Source: Montifringilla adamsi | Lineage: Eukaryota > Chordata > Aves > Passeriformes > Passeridae | Reading direction: 5' to 3' | Length of the DNA stretch: 64,000 bases | Assembly (NCBI GenBank): GCA_017590115.1 | Contig: JAGGNK010006892.1 | Span: forward strand, 13,245,736 to 13,309,735 | Part shown: positions 60,401 to 64,000 of the stretch, one piece after another | How positions within the stretch are numbered: position 1 is the stretch's first letter | How the letters are laid out: the number at the start of each line of letters is the position of its first letter | Translations under genes and position numbers: made by a program | Notes under the pieces: generated by a model | What the model was told of the DNA's origin: nothing | The model's input: only the letters and a program-made list of their open reading frames with translations | Database searches by the model: none

Positions 60401-62373
60401 TGTTGTTGTATTTAATGTTTGTTAAAACTGGAAGGCTTCCAGTTTAGTCTGCATATGGTAACCATTGCAGACATTGGTAAACATTGTATGGTTTTATCAC
60501 TATTTCTTGAAGTGCAGGTTTTGAACTTTCTCAGCCGTTTACTTTTTACTCATCTTGCGTTTCACTGATGTTTACTGAAAATTAATAACAAGTCTTTTTT
60601 CTTTTGGGAACAATTGCAGATCTGTTACTACTCAACAACTGAATGATGTTTATTTGAAATGGCAGAGACAGTCCCAGCTTCTCAAAGACAGTGACTTCCA
60701 TTTCCAGGAACCTGTCATGGCTCTGCGCACTGTAATTTTGGAAATCTTGCTTGAAAAGGAGAGTGAAAATACCAAAAGAGAATGTATTAAAGACCTCCTG
60801 ACCAAACATCTAGTGGAGCTCTCTAGATTGGCAAGAACTGCTAAAAATACTCAGGTAACAAATTTCAGGAAAGATCAGAAACAGATGTTTAGGTTTTTTT
60901 AGTTTATAAAAGAACTTAATTTTTAACAGTACTAATGATTAACTGTATTCTAAGTTTATTCAATAAATCAATCTGAGACTTAAGTTATGTAGAATTTATT
61001 AATAAATTGTATTTATGAGCATGTTTTTTGAATTTTTTTCATAAGTGTAAGCCACTGAATGAGGTAGATAATACAGAAATTACATTTTTAGTGAAGAGTG
61101 CTCTTCTAGCTCTATTGCTCATTTTGGTGCAGTTTTACATATCCAGCTTTCACTTGCATCATATGTTGTAGTGTTCCAGAGTAAAACTGCAGAGATAGCT
61201 TCATTGCATCTCTGTGTTTAGTGTTGTCTTCAAAGTTTAATGCTCTCAAAACACCGTTGCACTGTGGTAAATCTCTTTCTGTGAATTACTTTCTGGGATT
61301 TGCACTGTCAGTGTTTTTTTCAGTTGCTGATGCATTTAAGGTCCAGAGTCAGCCTTGGCTTGCTCTAGGTGGTGCATCTGCATAAGTAACTCCACAAGAA
61401 TTTAAAGAGCAACAGTATCCTCCAGGGACCTCTACAGAAAATAGTTCTAGCTAAATACAGTACCGAAAGGTGTTTAACACTTCACATATGCTAAACTAAA
61501 TTAAACTTTGATTTCAAGAAGGTTCTAACTCTTTTTATGAATAGTGATGAAATCAGTAGACCAGCACTGTCTTTGATTTCATGAATTTGCAGAGGCACTT
61601 TACTCAGTGCCTCTGAAGCTGTTGGGGAGAATGATTTCAGATATTTTTGTCTCGTGCCTGCCCAGCCACCAACACTGTGGCGTTGAGTGTCCTGTAAGAG
61701 CCTCAAGTTTGTTAAAAGCATAGTTTACTGCTTGTGCTGTCATAGTCATACTGAGTAGTGAGGATGGCACTTTACCAGTGATATGTGTGAAGATGTAGAC
61801 ATGCTGAAGGATTAATATGTGGTGGTGCCATTTTTAAAATTATTTTTCTGTAGTCTGCAATAATGCATGCAATAATGTAATAATAATTGCTAAGCTATAT
61901 ATCCATTAATTCAGGAGGTACTGATTATAGAATTTCTCTACCTCCAGTTGAAAATGTTAAATATAGATACTTTATTTTAGAGTTTGTGAGGCTTGATTCC
62001 AGTCTATTCTTGTTGCAAATCAGGATTTTCTGCAAGTGTATAGAAAAATAATTTCATATCTTTGCTGCAAGTAAATTTTTTATTTGGATGGGCAGACTAT
62101 GCTGCACAAATAGAGAAAATGGAGAAGGAGTCTAAAAACAAAAGTTGCTGTGAGATACAGATATTTTACTTAAAGAATTATTCGTTACTATTTTTTCAAT
62201 TTCAGCTTCCGGAAAGAGCTATGTTTCAAATCAAACAACACAATCCAACTGGAAATGGAGTTTCTGAATGGCAGCTTGAAGAAGCTCAGGTTTTCTGGGC
62301 TAAAAAGGAAGAGAGTCTTGCGCTGAATATACTTAAAACAATGATAAAAAAATTAGATGCAGAGTGGTTTCAG
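24409..62373 (+). CDS. ATM: ATM serine/threonine kinase, N-terminal 2,333 codons (46 coding exons; 3' part outside window)
   Basis: ATM is the PI3K-like protein kinase activated by MRN at DNA double-strand breaks; it phosphorylates p53, CHK2, H2AX and many other targets at S/T-Q. The exons join in frame from an ATG with A at -3 (residues [16 protein letters not shown]) to residue 2333. The exons are numbered 2-47 as in human, and exon 47 has the same 168-nt length I expect in human (c.6808-6975). The stretch encodes the HEAT-repeat solenoid and the start of the FAT domain. Visible motifs are a basic KRRR at 385-388, the proline-rich [10 protein letters not shown] at 1377-1386, and EEESQ with Ser1989, equivalent to the human Ser1981 autophosphorylation site. 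The kinase and FATC domains lie beyond the right edge, so the gene is partial because of the window, not broken. No stop or frameshift was seen. Intron 24 is GC-AG; all others are GT-AG. Confidence 0.98.
24566..24678 (+). CDS. ATM: ATM exon 3
   Basis: Encodes residues 25-61 ([20 protein letters not shown], then [15 protein letters not shown]). This is part of the N-terminal TAN/HEAT region. The donor is TTTAG|GTAGTT. Confidence 0.97.
24679..25881 (+). other. ATM: ATM intron 3
   Basis: AT-rich intron of about 1.2 kb. Nothing was recognised in it. Confidence 0.8.
25882..26027 (+). CDS. ATM: ATM exon 4
   Basis: Encodes residues 62-110 ([20 protein letters not shown], then [20 protein letters not shown]). 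The junction with exon 3 gives Ser62, where human has Arg-Phe. It ends in phase 1 with donor AAAC|GTCAGT. Confidence 0.96.
26448..26612 (+). CDS. ATM: ATM exon 5
   Basis: Encodes residues 111-165, [19 protein letters not shown] and [20 protein letters not shown], strongly conserved HEAT-repeat helices. The donor is TCAG|GTAACA. Confidence 0.97.
27374..27539 (+). CDS. ATM: ATM exon 6
   Basis: Encodes residues 166-220 ([20 protein letters not shown], then [18 protein letters not shown]). The phase joins exon 5 (Glu166 split) and exon 7 (Arg split). The donor is AAG|GTATGT. Confidence 0.97.
27818..28056 (+). CDS. ATM: ATM exon 7
   Basis: Encodes residues 221-300, including [20 protein letters not shown] and [14 protein letters not shown], which are conserved in vertebrate ATM. 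The following 763-bp intron shows nothing recognisable. Confidence 0.97.
28820..28983 (+). CDS. ATM: ATM exon 8
   Basis: Encodes residues 301-355 ([20 protein letters not shown], then [20 protein letters not shown] and LMADICHQ). It is nearly invariant with mammals. Phase 0 at the end, donor CAG|GTAACA. Confidence 0.97.
29225..29394 (+). CDS. ATM: ATM exon 9 (nuclear localisation signal)
   Basis: Encodes residues 356-411. The KRRR at 385-388 falls at the same residue numbers as the human KRKK nuclear localisation signal. The human Ser367-Gln autophosphorylation site reads Thr367-Gln here (codon 29258-29260). The acceptor ATGAAAG is weak, but it is the only one that keeps phase 0 and the conserved VF-EDT start. 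Confidence 0.95.
29938..30309 (+). CDS. ATM: ATM exon 10
   Basis: The longest ATM exon in the window (372 nt), encoding residues 412-535. It includes [39 protein letters not shown] and [14 protein letters not shown]. It joins exon 9 through a split Trp codon. Confidence 0.97.
30837..31031 (+). CDS. ATM: ATM exon 11
   Basis: Encodes residues 536-600 ([20 protein letters not shown], then [17 protein letters not shown]). It is moderately conserved; the middle is variable as in other ATM orthologues. Donor CAG|GTAAAG. Confidence 0.95.
31373..31468 (+). CDS. ATM: ATM exon 12
   Basis: Encodes residues 601-632, [20 protein letters not shown] and [11 protein letters not shown], conserved. It is preceded by a long T-run acceptor. 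Cys633 is split across the junction with exon 13. Confidence 0.97.
31966..32191 (+). CDS. ATM: ATM exon 13
   Basis: Encodes residues 633-708, including [20 protein letters not shown] and [20 protein letters not shown]. Phase 0 end, donor ATG|GTAAGT. The acceptor CTTCTTCAAG is acceptable. Confidence 0.96.
32320..32451 (+). CDS. ATM: ATM exon 14
   Basis: Encodes residues 709-752 ([20 protein letters not shown], then [20 protein letters not shown]). It is in phase 0 at both ends and follows a 128-bp intron. Confidence 0.97.
33186..33311 (+). CDS. ATM: ATM exon 15
   Basis: Encodes residues 753-794 ([20 protein letters not shown], then [14 protein letters not shown]). Phase 0 at both ends; acceptor TTACTAG. 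Confidence 0.96.
33433..33522 (+). CDS. ATM: ATM exon 16
   Basis: Encodes residues 795-824 ([20 protein letters not shown], then [10 protein letters not shown]). Exactly 30 codons with phase 0 ends. The 943-bp intron that follows holds nothing recognisable. Confidence 0.97.
34466..34634 (+). CDS. ATM: ATM exon 17
   Basis: Encodes residues 825-880, an acidic low-conservation linker ([20 protein letters not shown], then [16 protein letters not shown]). It corresponds to the acidic human segment. Phase 1 end, donor ACAG|GTAAGT. Confidence 0.94.
35112..35169. repeat. Perfect 29-bp tandem duplication
   Basis: Units 35112-35140 and 35141-35169 are identical and adjacent; each begins ACCTTTTGTTTTAAATTC. 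It lies in ATM intron 17, about 150 bp upstream of exon 18. Confidence 0.95.
35319..35518 (+). CDS. ATM: ATM exon 18
   Basis: Encodes residues 881-947 ([20 protein letters not shown], then [20 protein letters not shown] and KPLHLHM). Conserved HEAT-repeat sequence; donor ATG|GTGAGT. Confidence 0.97.
36070..36152 (+). CDS. ATM: ATM exon 19
   Basis: Encodes residues 948-974 ([20 protein letters not shown], then EMLLKPL). The split Ser codon is completed by exon 20 only 88 bp away. Confidence 0.96.
36241..36396 (+). CDS. ATM: ATM exon 20
   Basis: Encodes residues 975-1026, starting [20 protein letters not shown] and ending [10 protein letters not shown]. The split Trp is completed by exon 21. 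Donor CTG|GTATGT. Confidence 0.97.
36891..36966 (+). CDS. ATM: ATM exon 21
   Basis: Encodes residues 1027-1052 ([20 protein letters not shown], then KTLLE). The centre differs from mammals but the RVAL-NC-KTLLE core is kept. Phase 0 end. Confidence 0.96.
37104..37234 (+). CDS. ATM: ATM exon 22
   Basis: Encodes residues 1053-1095 ([20 protein letters not shown], then [18 protein letters not shown]). Donor CCAG|GTGATA. Confidence 0.97.
37594..37714 (+). CDS. ATM: ATM exon 23
   Basis: Encodes residues 1096-1136 ([20 protein letters not shown], then [20 protein letters not shown]). A T-run acceptor precedes it. Phase 0 end, donor CTG|GTACCA. Confidence 0.95.
38783..38959 (+). CDS. ATM: ATM exon 24
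   Basis: Encodes residues 1137-1195, ending in the conserved [20 protein letters not shown] then VKK. The exon is followed by GCAAGT, so the donor is GC; no GT nearby keeps phase with exon 25. The exon is 59 whole codons. Confidence 0.95.
39720..39889 (+). CDS. ATM: ATM exon 25
   Basis: Encodes residues 1196-1251 ([20 protein letters not shown], then [10 protein letters not shown] and [15 protein letters not shown]). Acceptor TTTCAG, donor CAG|GTGAGT. Confidence 0.97.
40206..40452 (+). CDS. ATM: ATM exon 26
   Basis: Encodes residues 1252-1334 ([20 protein letters not shown], then [17 protein letters not shown] and [15 protein letters not shown]). It ends in phase 0. Confidence 0.97.
40880..40990. 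repeat. Perfect 44-bp inverted repeat (long hairpin) in ATM intron 26
   Basis: Left arm 40880-40923 and right arm 40947-40990 are perfect reverse complements over 44 bp. They begin CATAGAGAAGCTTAACC and end GGTTAAGCTTCTCTATG, around a 23-nt loop. No mismatch is present and pairing stops abruptly outside the arms. I see no target-site duplication and no transposon similarity. The transcript would fold into a 44-bp perfect stem. Confidence 0.97.
41100..41218 (+). CDS. ATM: ATM exon 27
   Basis: Encodes residues 1335-1373 ([20 protein letters not shown], then [19 protein letters not shown]). The C-terminal part is variable. It begins 110 bp downstream of the 44-bp inverted repeat. Confidence 0.96.
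41219..42479 (+). other. ATM: ATM intron 27
   Basis: Intron of about 1.26 kb. No repeat could be named; the section at 41380-41510 is somewhat GC-richer than its surroundings. Confidence 0.75.
42480..42606 (+). CDS. ATM: ATM exon 28 (proline-rich motif)
   Basis: Encodes residues 1374-1416. It contains [10 protein letters not shown] (42487-42516, residues 1377-1386), identical to the human proline-rich segment reported to bind the c-Abl SH3 domain. [20 protein letters not shown] follows. Phase 0 end. Confidence 0.97.
42607..43831 (+). other. ATM: ATM intron 28
   Basis: About 1.2 kb, with an extremely A/T-rich stretch at about 42808-42925 made of TATATAA, ATTATG and TAAATT motifs. No mobile element was identified. 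Confidence 0.8.
43832..44031 (+). CDS. ATM: ATM exon 29
   Basis: Encodes residues 1417-1482 ([20 protein letters not shown], then [20 protein letters not shown] and [19 protein letters not shown]). Highly conserved; donor CAG|GTAAAC. Confidence 0.98.
44032..45308 (+). other. ATM: ATM intron 29
   Basis: Intron of about 1.28 kb. Nothing was recognised in it. Confidence 0.75.
45309..45483 (+). CDS. ATM: ATM exon 30
   Basis: Encodes residues 1483-1541 ([20 protein letters not shown], then [20 protein letters not shown] and VGTLIPL). Phase 0 end, donor CAG|GTAGTT. Confidence 0.97.
45484..47080 (+). other. ATM: ATM intron 30
   Basis: Intron of about 1.6 kb. The part at 46050-46300 is GC-richer. 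No repeat family or exon was recognised. Confidence 0.75.
47081..47245 (+). CDS. ATM: ATM exon 31
   Basis: Encodes residues 1542-1596 ([20 protein letters not shown], then [10 protein letters not shown] and [12 protein letters not shown]). Exactly 55 codons, phase 0 at both ends. Confidence 0.98.
47500..47632 (+). CDS. ATM: ATM exon 32
   Basis: Encodes residues 1597-1640 ([20 protein letters not shown], then [20 protein letters not shown]). It ends in phase 1 with donor GAGG|GTACTG. Confidence 0.96.
47633..49487 (+). other. ATM: ATM intron 32
   Basis: AT-rich intron of about 1.86 kb. Nothing was recognised apart from short A/T runs. Confidence 0.75.
49488..49583 (+). CDS. ATM: ATM exon 33
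   Basis: Encodes residues 1641-1672 ([20 protein letters not shown], then [11 protein letters not shown]). The frame is continuous with exons 32 and 34 through split Glu codons. Confidence 0.97.
50295..50466 (+). CDS. ATM: ATM exon 34
   Basis: Encodes residues 1673-1729 ([20 protein letters not shown], then [20 protein letters not shown]). The middle is diverged but both ends are conserved. Donor CTTG|GTGAGT. Confidence 0.96.
50849..50990 (+). CDS. ATM: ATM exon 35
   Basis: Encodes residues 1730-1777 ([20 protein letters not shown], then [16 protein letters not shown]). Strongly conserved at its end; phase 0. Confidence 0.98.
51624..51800 (+). CDS. ATM: ATM exon 36
   Basis: Encodes residues 1778-1836 ([20 protein letters not shown], then [20 protein letters not shown] and LDSGG). 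Phase 0 at both ends; donor GAG|GTGAGC. Confidence 0.97.
52163..52331 (+). CDS. ATM: ATM exon 37
   Basis: Encodes residues 1837-1892 ([20 protein letters not shown], then [20 protein letters not shown]). The last 15 residues are variable and the exon is a few codons shorter than my recollection of human. Phase 1 end. Confidence 0.96.
52332..54762 (+). other. ATM: ATM intron 37
   Basis: The longest complete ATM intron after exon 2 (about 2.4 kb). It holds a short GGTTT run (about 53033-53050) and an inverted CR1 copy (53487-53705). No exon-like conserved sequence was seen. Confidence 0.8.
53487..53705 (-). mobile_element. CR1-family LINE, 3' fragment
   Basis: On the plus strand it shows TTTGGAAAAGACCTCTGAGA, ATCATTGAGTCTAATC and CACCTCCAGGGACAGTGACT, then TCCACCATGTCCCTGGG. 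This is the reverse complement of a CR1 3' region, antisense to ATM. It is truncated and diverged. Confidence 0.92.
54763..54850 (+). CDS. ATM: ATM exon 38
   Basis: Encodes residues 1893-1921, ending in the conserved [15 protein letters not shown]. Its length of 88 nt agrees with the human exon as I recall it. Acceptor CATCCCAG; donor GAG|GTGAAT. Confidence 0.97.
55205..55360 (+). CDS. ATM: ATM exon 39
   Basis: Encodes residues 1922-1973 ([20 protein letters not shown], then [17 protein letters not shown]), at the beginning of the FAT domain. Almost invariant in vertebrates. Confidence 0.98.
56128..56236 (+). CDS. ATM: ATM exon 40 (autophosphorylation-site exon)
   Basis: Encodes residues 1974-2010 ([16 protein letters not shown], then [13 protein letters not shown]). 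Ser1989-Gln (56171-56176) is equivalent to human Ser1981-Gln, whose trans-autophosphorylation accompanies dimer release. Phase 0 end. Confidence 0.97.
57017..57105 (+). CDS. ATM: ATM exon 41
   Basis: Encodes residues 2011-2039 ([20 protein letters not shown], then GGRMLQPLA), FAT domain. Donor ACG|GTATAA; intron 41 is only 95 bp. Confidence 0.98.
57201..57303 (+). CDS. ATM: ATM exon 42
   Basis: Encodes residues 2040-2074 ([20 protein letters not shown], then TRQAGIIE), FAT domain. Phase 0 end. Confidence 0.98.
57304..58354 (+). other. ATM: ATM intron 42
   Basis: Intron of about 1.05 kb with a long A-run near 58132-58145. A weakly CR1-like stretch near 57395-57460 was too diverged to call. 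Confidence 0.7.
58355..58503 (+). CDS. ATM: ATM exon 43
   Basis: Encodes residues 2075-2123 ([20 protein letters not shown], then [18 protein letters not shown]), FAT domain TPR-like helices. Donor CAA|GTAAAC. Confidence 0.97.
59013..59117 (+). CDS. ATM: ATM exon 44
   Basis: Encodes residues 2124-2158 ([20 protein letters not shown], then [14 protein letters not shown]), FAT domain. Flanking phases are exact. Confidence 0.97.
59620..59739 (+). CDS. ATM: ATM exon 45
   Basis: Encodes residues 2159-2198 ([20 protein letters not shown], then [19 protein letters not shown]), FAT domain. Donor CCAG|GTGATT. Confidence 0.97.
60620..60854 (+). CDS. ATM: ATM exon 46
   Basis: Encodes residues 2199-2277 ([20 protein letters not shown], then [17 protein letters not shown] and [19 protein letters not shown]), FAT domain. 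Phase 0 end, donor CAG|GTAACA. Confidence 0.98.
60855..62205 (+). other. ATM: ATM intron 46
   Basis: Intron of about 1.35 kb. Nothing was recognised in it. Confidence 0.75.
62206..62373 (+). CDS. ATM: ATM exon 47 (last exon in window)
   Basis: Encodes residues 2278-2333 ([20 protein letters not shown], then [20 protein letters not shown] and [11 protein letters not shown]). It has 56 codons and the donor CAG|GTATGT. The last four residues, EWFQ, differ from human SCAA, although the exon length is the same. ATM continues beyond the window. Confidence 0.96.
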
Positions 62374-64000
62374 GTATGTGTTACATTGTGTCTGAACTTA
62401 TGGGAATTAAATTATTTAAGATCCTCATTCCACTTTCAGAAGTTTTCCCACTGAAGAAAATTAAAAGCCTCTCTGCAATATTAAATACTAAATCTCGGTT
62501 GTACTCTCAGAATGTCTGAAAGAAAAAAAACTGTGTTAGCAAATCTTGTTAGGGGTTTTCAAAGAGAGTCTGTAAGATTGGCAAATATAAGAATTCATTA
62601 TTCATAGTCCAACACTAAACCATGTCCGTAAGCACCACATGTACATGCCTTTCAAATCCATTTTAAACAGGGATGGTGAGTCCACCACTTTTTTGGGCAG
62701 CCTGTTCCAATGCTTGACAATCCTTTTAGTGATTAATATCCAACCTAAATCTCCCCTGGTGCAATTTGAGGCCGTTTCCTCTTGTCCTACTACTTGTAGC
62801 CTGAGAGAACAGAGACCAGCCCCGACCTGGCTGCACCCTCCTGTCAGGCAGCTGCAGAGAGTGATGAGGTTCCCCTGAGCCTCCTTTTCTCCAGGCTGAA
62901 CACCCCCAGCTCCCTCAGCTGCTCCTCACAGCACTTGTGCTCCAGACCCTTCCCCAGCTCCGCTGCCCTTCCCTGGACACGCTCCAGCCCCTCAATGTCT
63001 TTCCTGCAGTGAGGGGCCCAGAGCTGAGCACAGCATTGGAGCTGTGGCCTCAGCAGTGCTGAGTACAGGGGGACGGTCACTGCCCTGCTCCTGCTGCCAC
63101 ACCAGGGCTGATCCAGGCCAGGATGCCATCGGCCTTCTTGGCCACCTGGGCACACCCTGGCTGATGTTCAGCTGCTGTTGACCAGCACCCCCAGGGCCTT
63201 TTCTGCCGGGCAGCTTCCCAGCCACTGCCTGGGGTTGTTGTGACCTGGCACTTACCTTGTGAACCTCATACAGCTGGCCTTGGCCCATCAATCCAGCCTT
63301 TATGGATTCCTCAGGATGGTGTTTGTTAAAATATGGTCTACAAGTACTTGATAAACTTAATTTCATGTACCACTGTGGTAAAAATGCCTTTATGTCCATA
63401 CCTTTACATTTACCTGTGATGGCATTCTTTGAGAATTTCTAGAGGATAAGCCATTTGCTTTGAATCCATGTATCTTCTTAAGGAATATCACACTTCAGAA
63501 AAGCTGCATTAATTTGGGCCAAGTTCTCCATACATACCAGGGCAAAATCAAGAGTTGCTACTCTTTTGATTTTTGTAATCTCTCCATGAATCAATTGAGG
63601 AGGCCCTCCAGAAATTTTGGAAGGCCCTTCCTTACATTTACCCTGTCCATGTAAGGAGAATTTGTGTTTTCACAGCCTATGATGTTCACATATGTATTTC
63701 ACAGTCAGTGTTGCCATCTTGGTCACATGGTCTTTCATATGTACCCTGTATTAGAAGTATTTTGCAAATTTATCCTACCCTGCAGTTAAAGCTGAACATC
63801 CAATCTGGAGAAGAGTCCTTTGGAAGTGTGCTCCATCATCTTCTCAAAATACTTTAATCAAGTTTCCATGTAGAAGTCTGTGTGAAGAATTTGATGATCA
63901 CACATGGTTTTTGTGGTTCCTGATTGTTACTTACGTAGTTGTCTATTACTTCAGACTAAGTGGGGATATTTATAAATATATTTAAATTTTTATTGCATTG
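62374..64000 (+). other. ATM: ATM intron 47 (5' part, runs off the window)
   Basis: No sequence resembling the next expected exon (human NNPSLKLTYTEC) was found, so the intron continues past the edge. It carries a long inverted CR1 copy (62590-63330). The final 650 bp shows nothing I can name. Confidence 0.85.
62590..63330 (-). mobile_element. CR1-family LINE with remnant reverse-transcriptase C-terminus
   Basis: The largest repeat in the window, antisense to ATM. The minus-strand frame across 63155-62844 keeps CR1 ORF2 C-terminal features ([15 protein letters not shown], then [16 protein letters not shown]). Stops and deletions make it non-functional; an internal deletion near 63240 is suggested by missing consensus. 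It has the best-preserved coding similarity of the copies seen here. Confidence 0.93.

Noticed and set aside
62362..62370. Alternative phase-2 donor for ATM exon 47 (GA|GTGGTT)
   Set aside because: It would shorten the exon and break the 168-nt match; CAG|GTATGT is far stronger and keeps phase 0.
62844..63399. Minus-strand ORFs of 103 and 135 codons as possible genes
   Set aside because: These are degraded CR1 reverse-transcriptase C-terminal remnants, annotated as a mobile element.
1..64000. CRISPR arrays, bacterial operons, prophage or retroviral genes
   Set aside because: No regularly spaced repeats and no gag, pol or env similarity were seen. The content is a vertebrate nuclear locus with CR1 as the only recognised mobile element.

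Overview
The window is nuclear DNA from a vertebrate, almost certainly a bird. It is AT-rich and CpG-poor apart from one CpG island. Long introns bounded by GT-AG (two by GC-AG) interrupt two conserved genes. The dispersed repeats I could recognise are CR1-family LINEs, the typical avian retroposon, several ending in the ATTCTATGATTC-type 3' end. The species cannot be named from the sequence alone.

Two genes lie head to head around a CpG-island promoter at about 22.1-22.9 kb. NPAT runs leftwards on the minus strand (start codon 22472, stop 584). It is complete in coding sequence: 18 coding exons join in frame into 1,468 codons plus a stop. ATM runs rightwards on the plus strand. Its start codon is at 24409, and 46 coding exons (numbered 2-47 to match the human gene) can be joined in frame to 62373. 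They give 2,333 codons: the HEAT-repeat solenoid and the first part of the FAT domain. The rest of FAT, the PI3K-like kinase domain and FATC lie beyond the right edge. No frameshift or internal stop was found in either gene.

Layout: 1-583 NPAT 3' UTR; 584-22472 NPAT; about 22473-22650 shared promoter and first-exon region; to 24379 ATM intron 1; 24380-64000 ATM. Both genes belong to cell-cycle and genome-integrity control. NPAT is the cyclin E/CDK2 substrate that switches on replication-dependent histone genes at histone locus bodies. ATM is the apical kinase of the DNA double-strand-break response. Their divergent pairing is the same as in mammals.

No previously undescribed system was found. 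The most interesting items are a perfect 44-bp inverted repeat in ATM intron 26, two GC-AG introns with the same AAG|GCAAGT donor, a DLFD-to-DWFD change in the NPAT motif reported to recruit TRRAP/Tip60, a TQ in place of the human Ser367-Gln site of ATM, a five-codon uORF just before the ATM start, and a sharply GC-rich patch inside the last large NPAT exon. Comparisons with human proteins and exon lengths rest on recalled family knowledge, not on a search.
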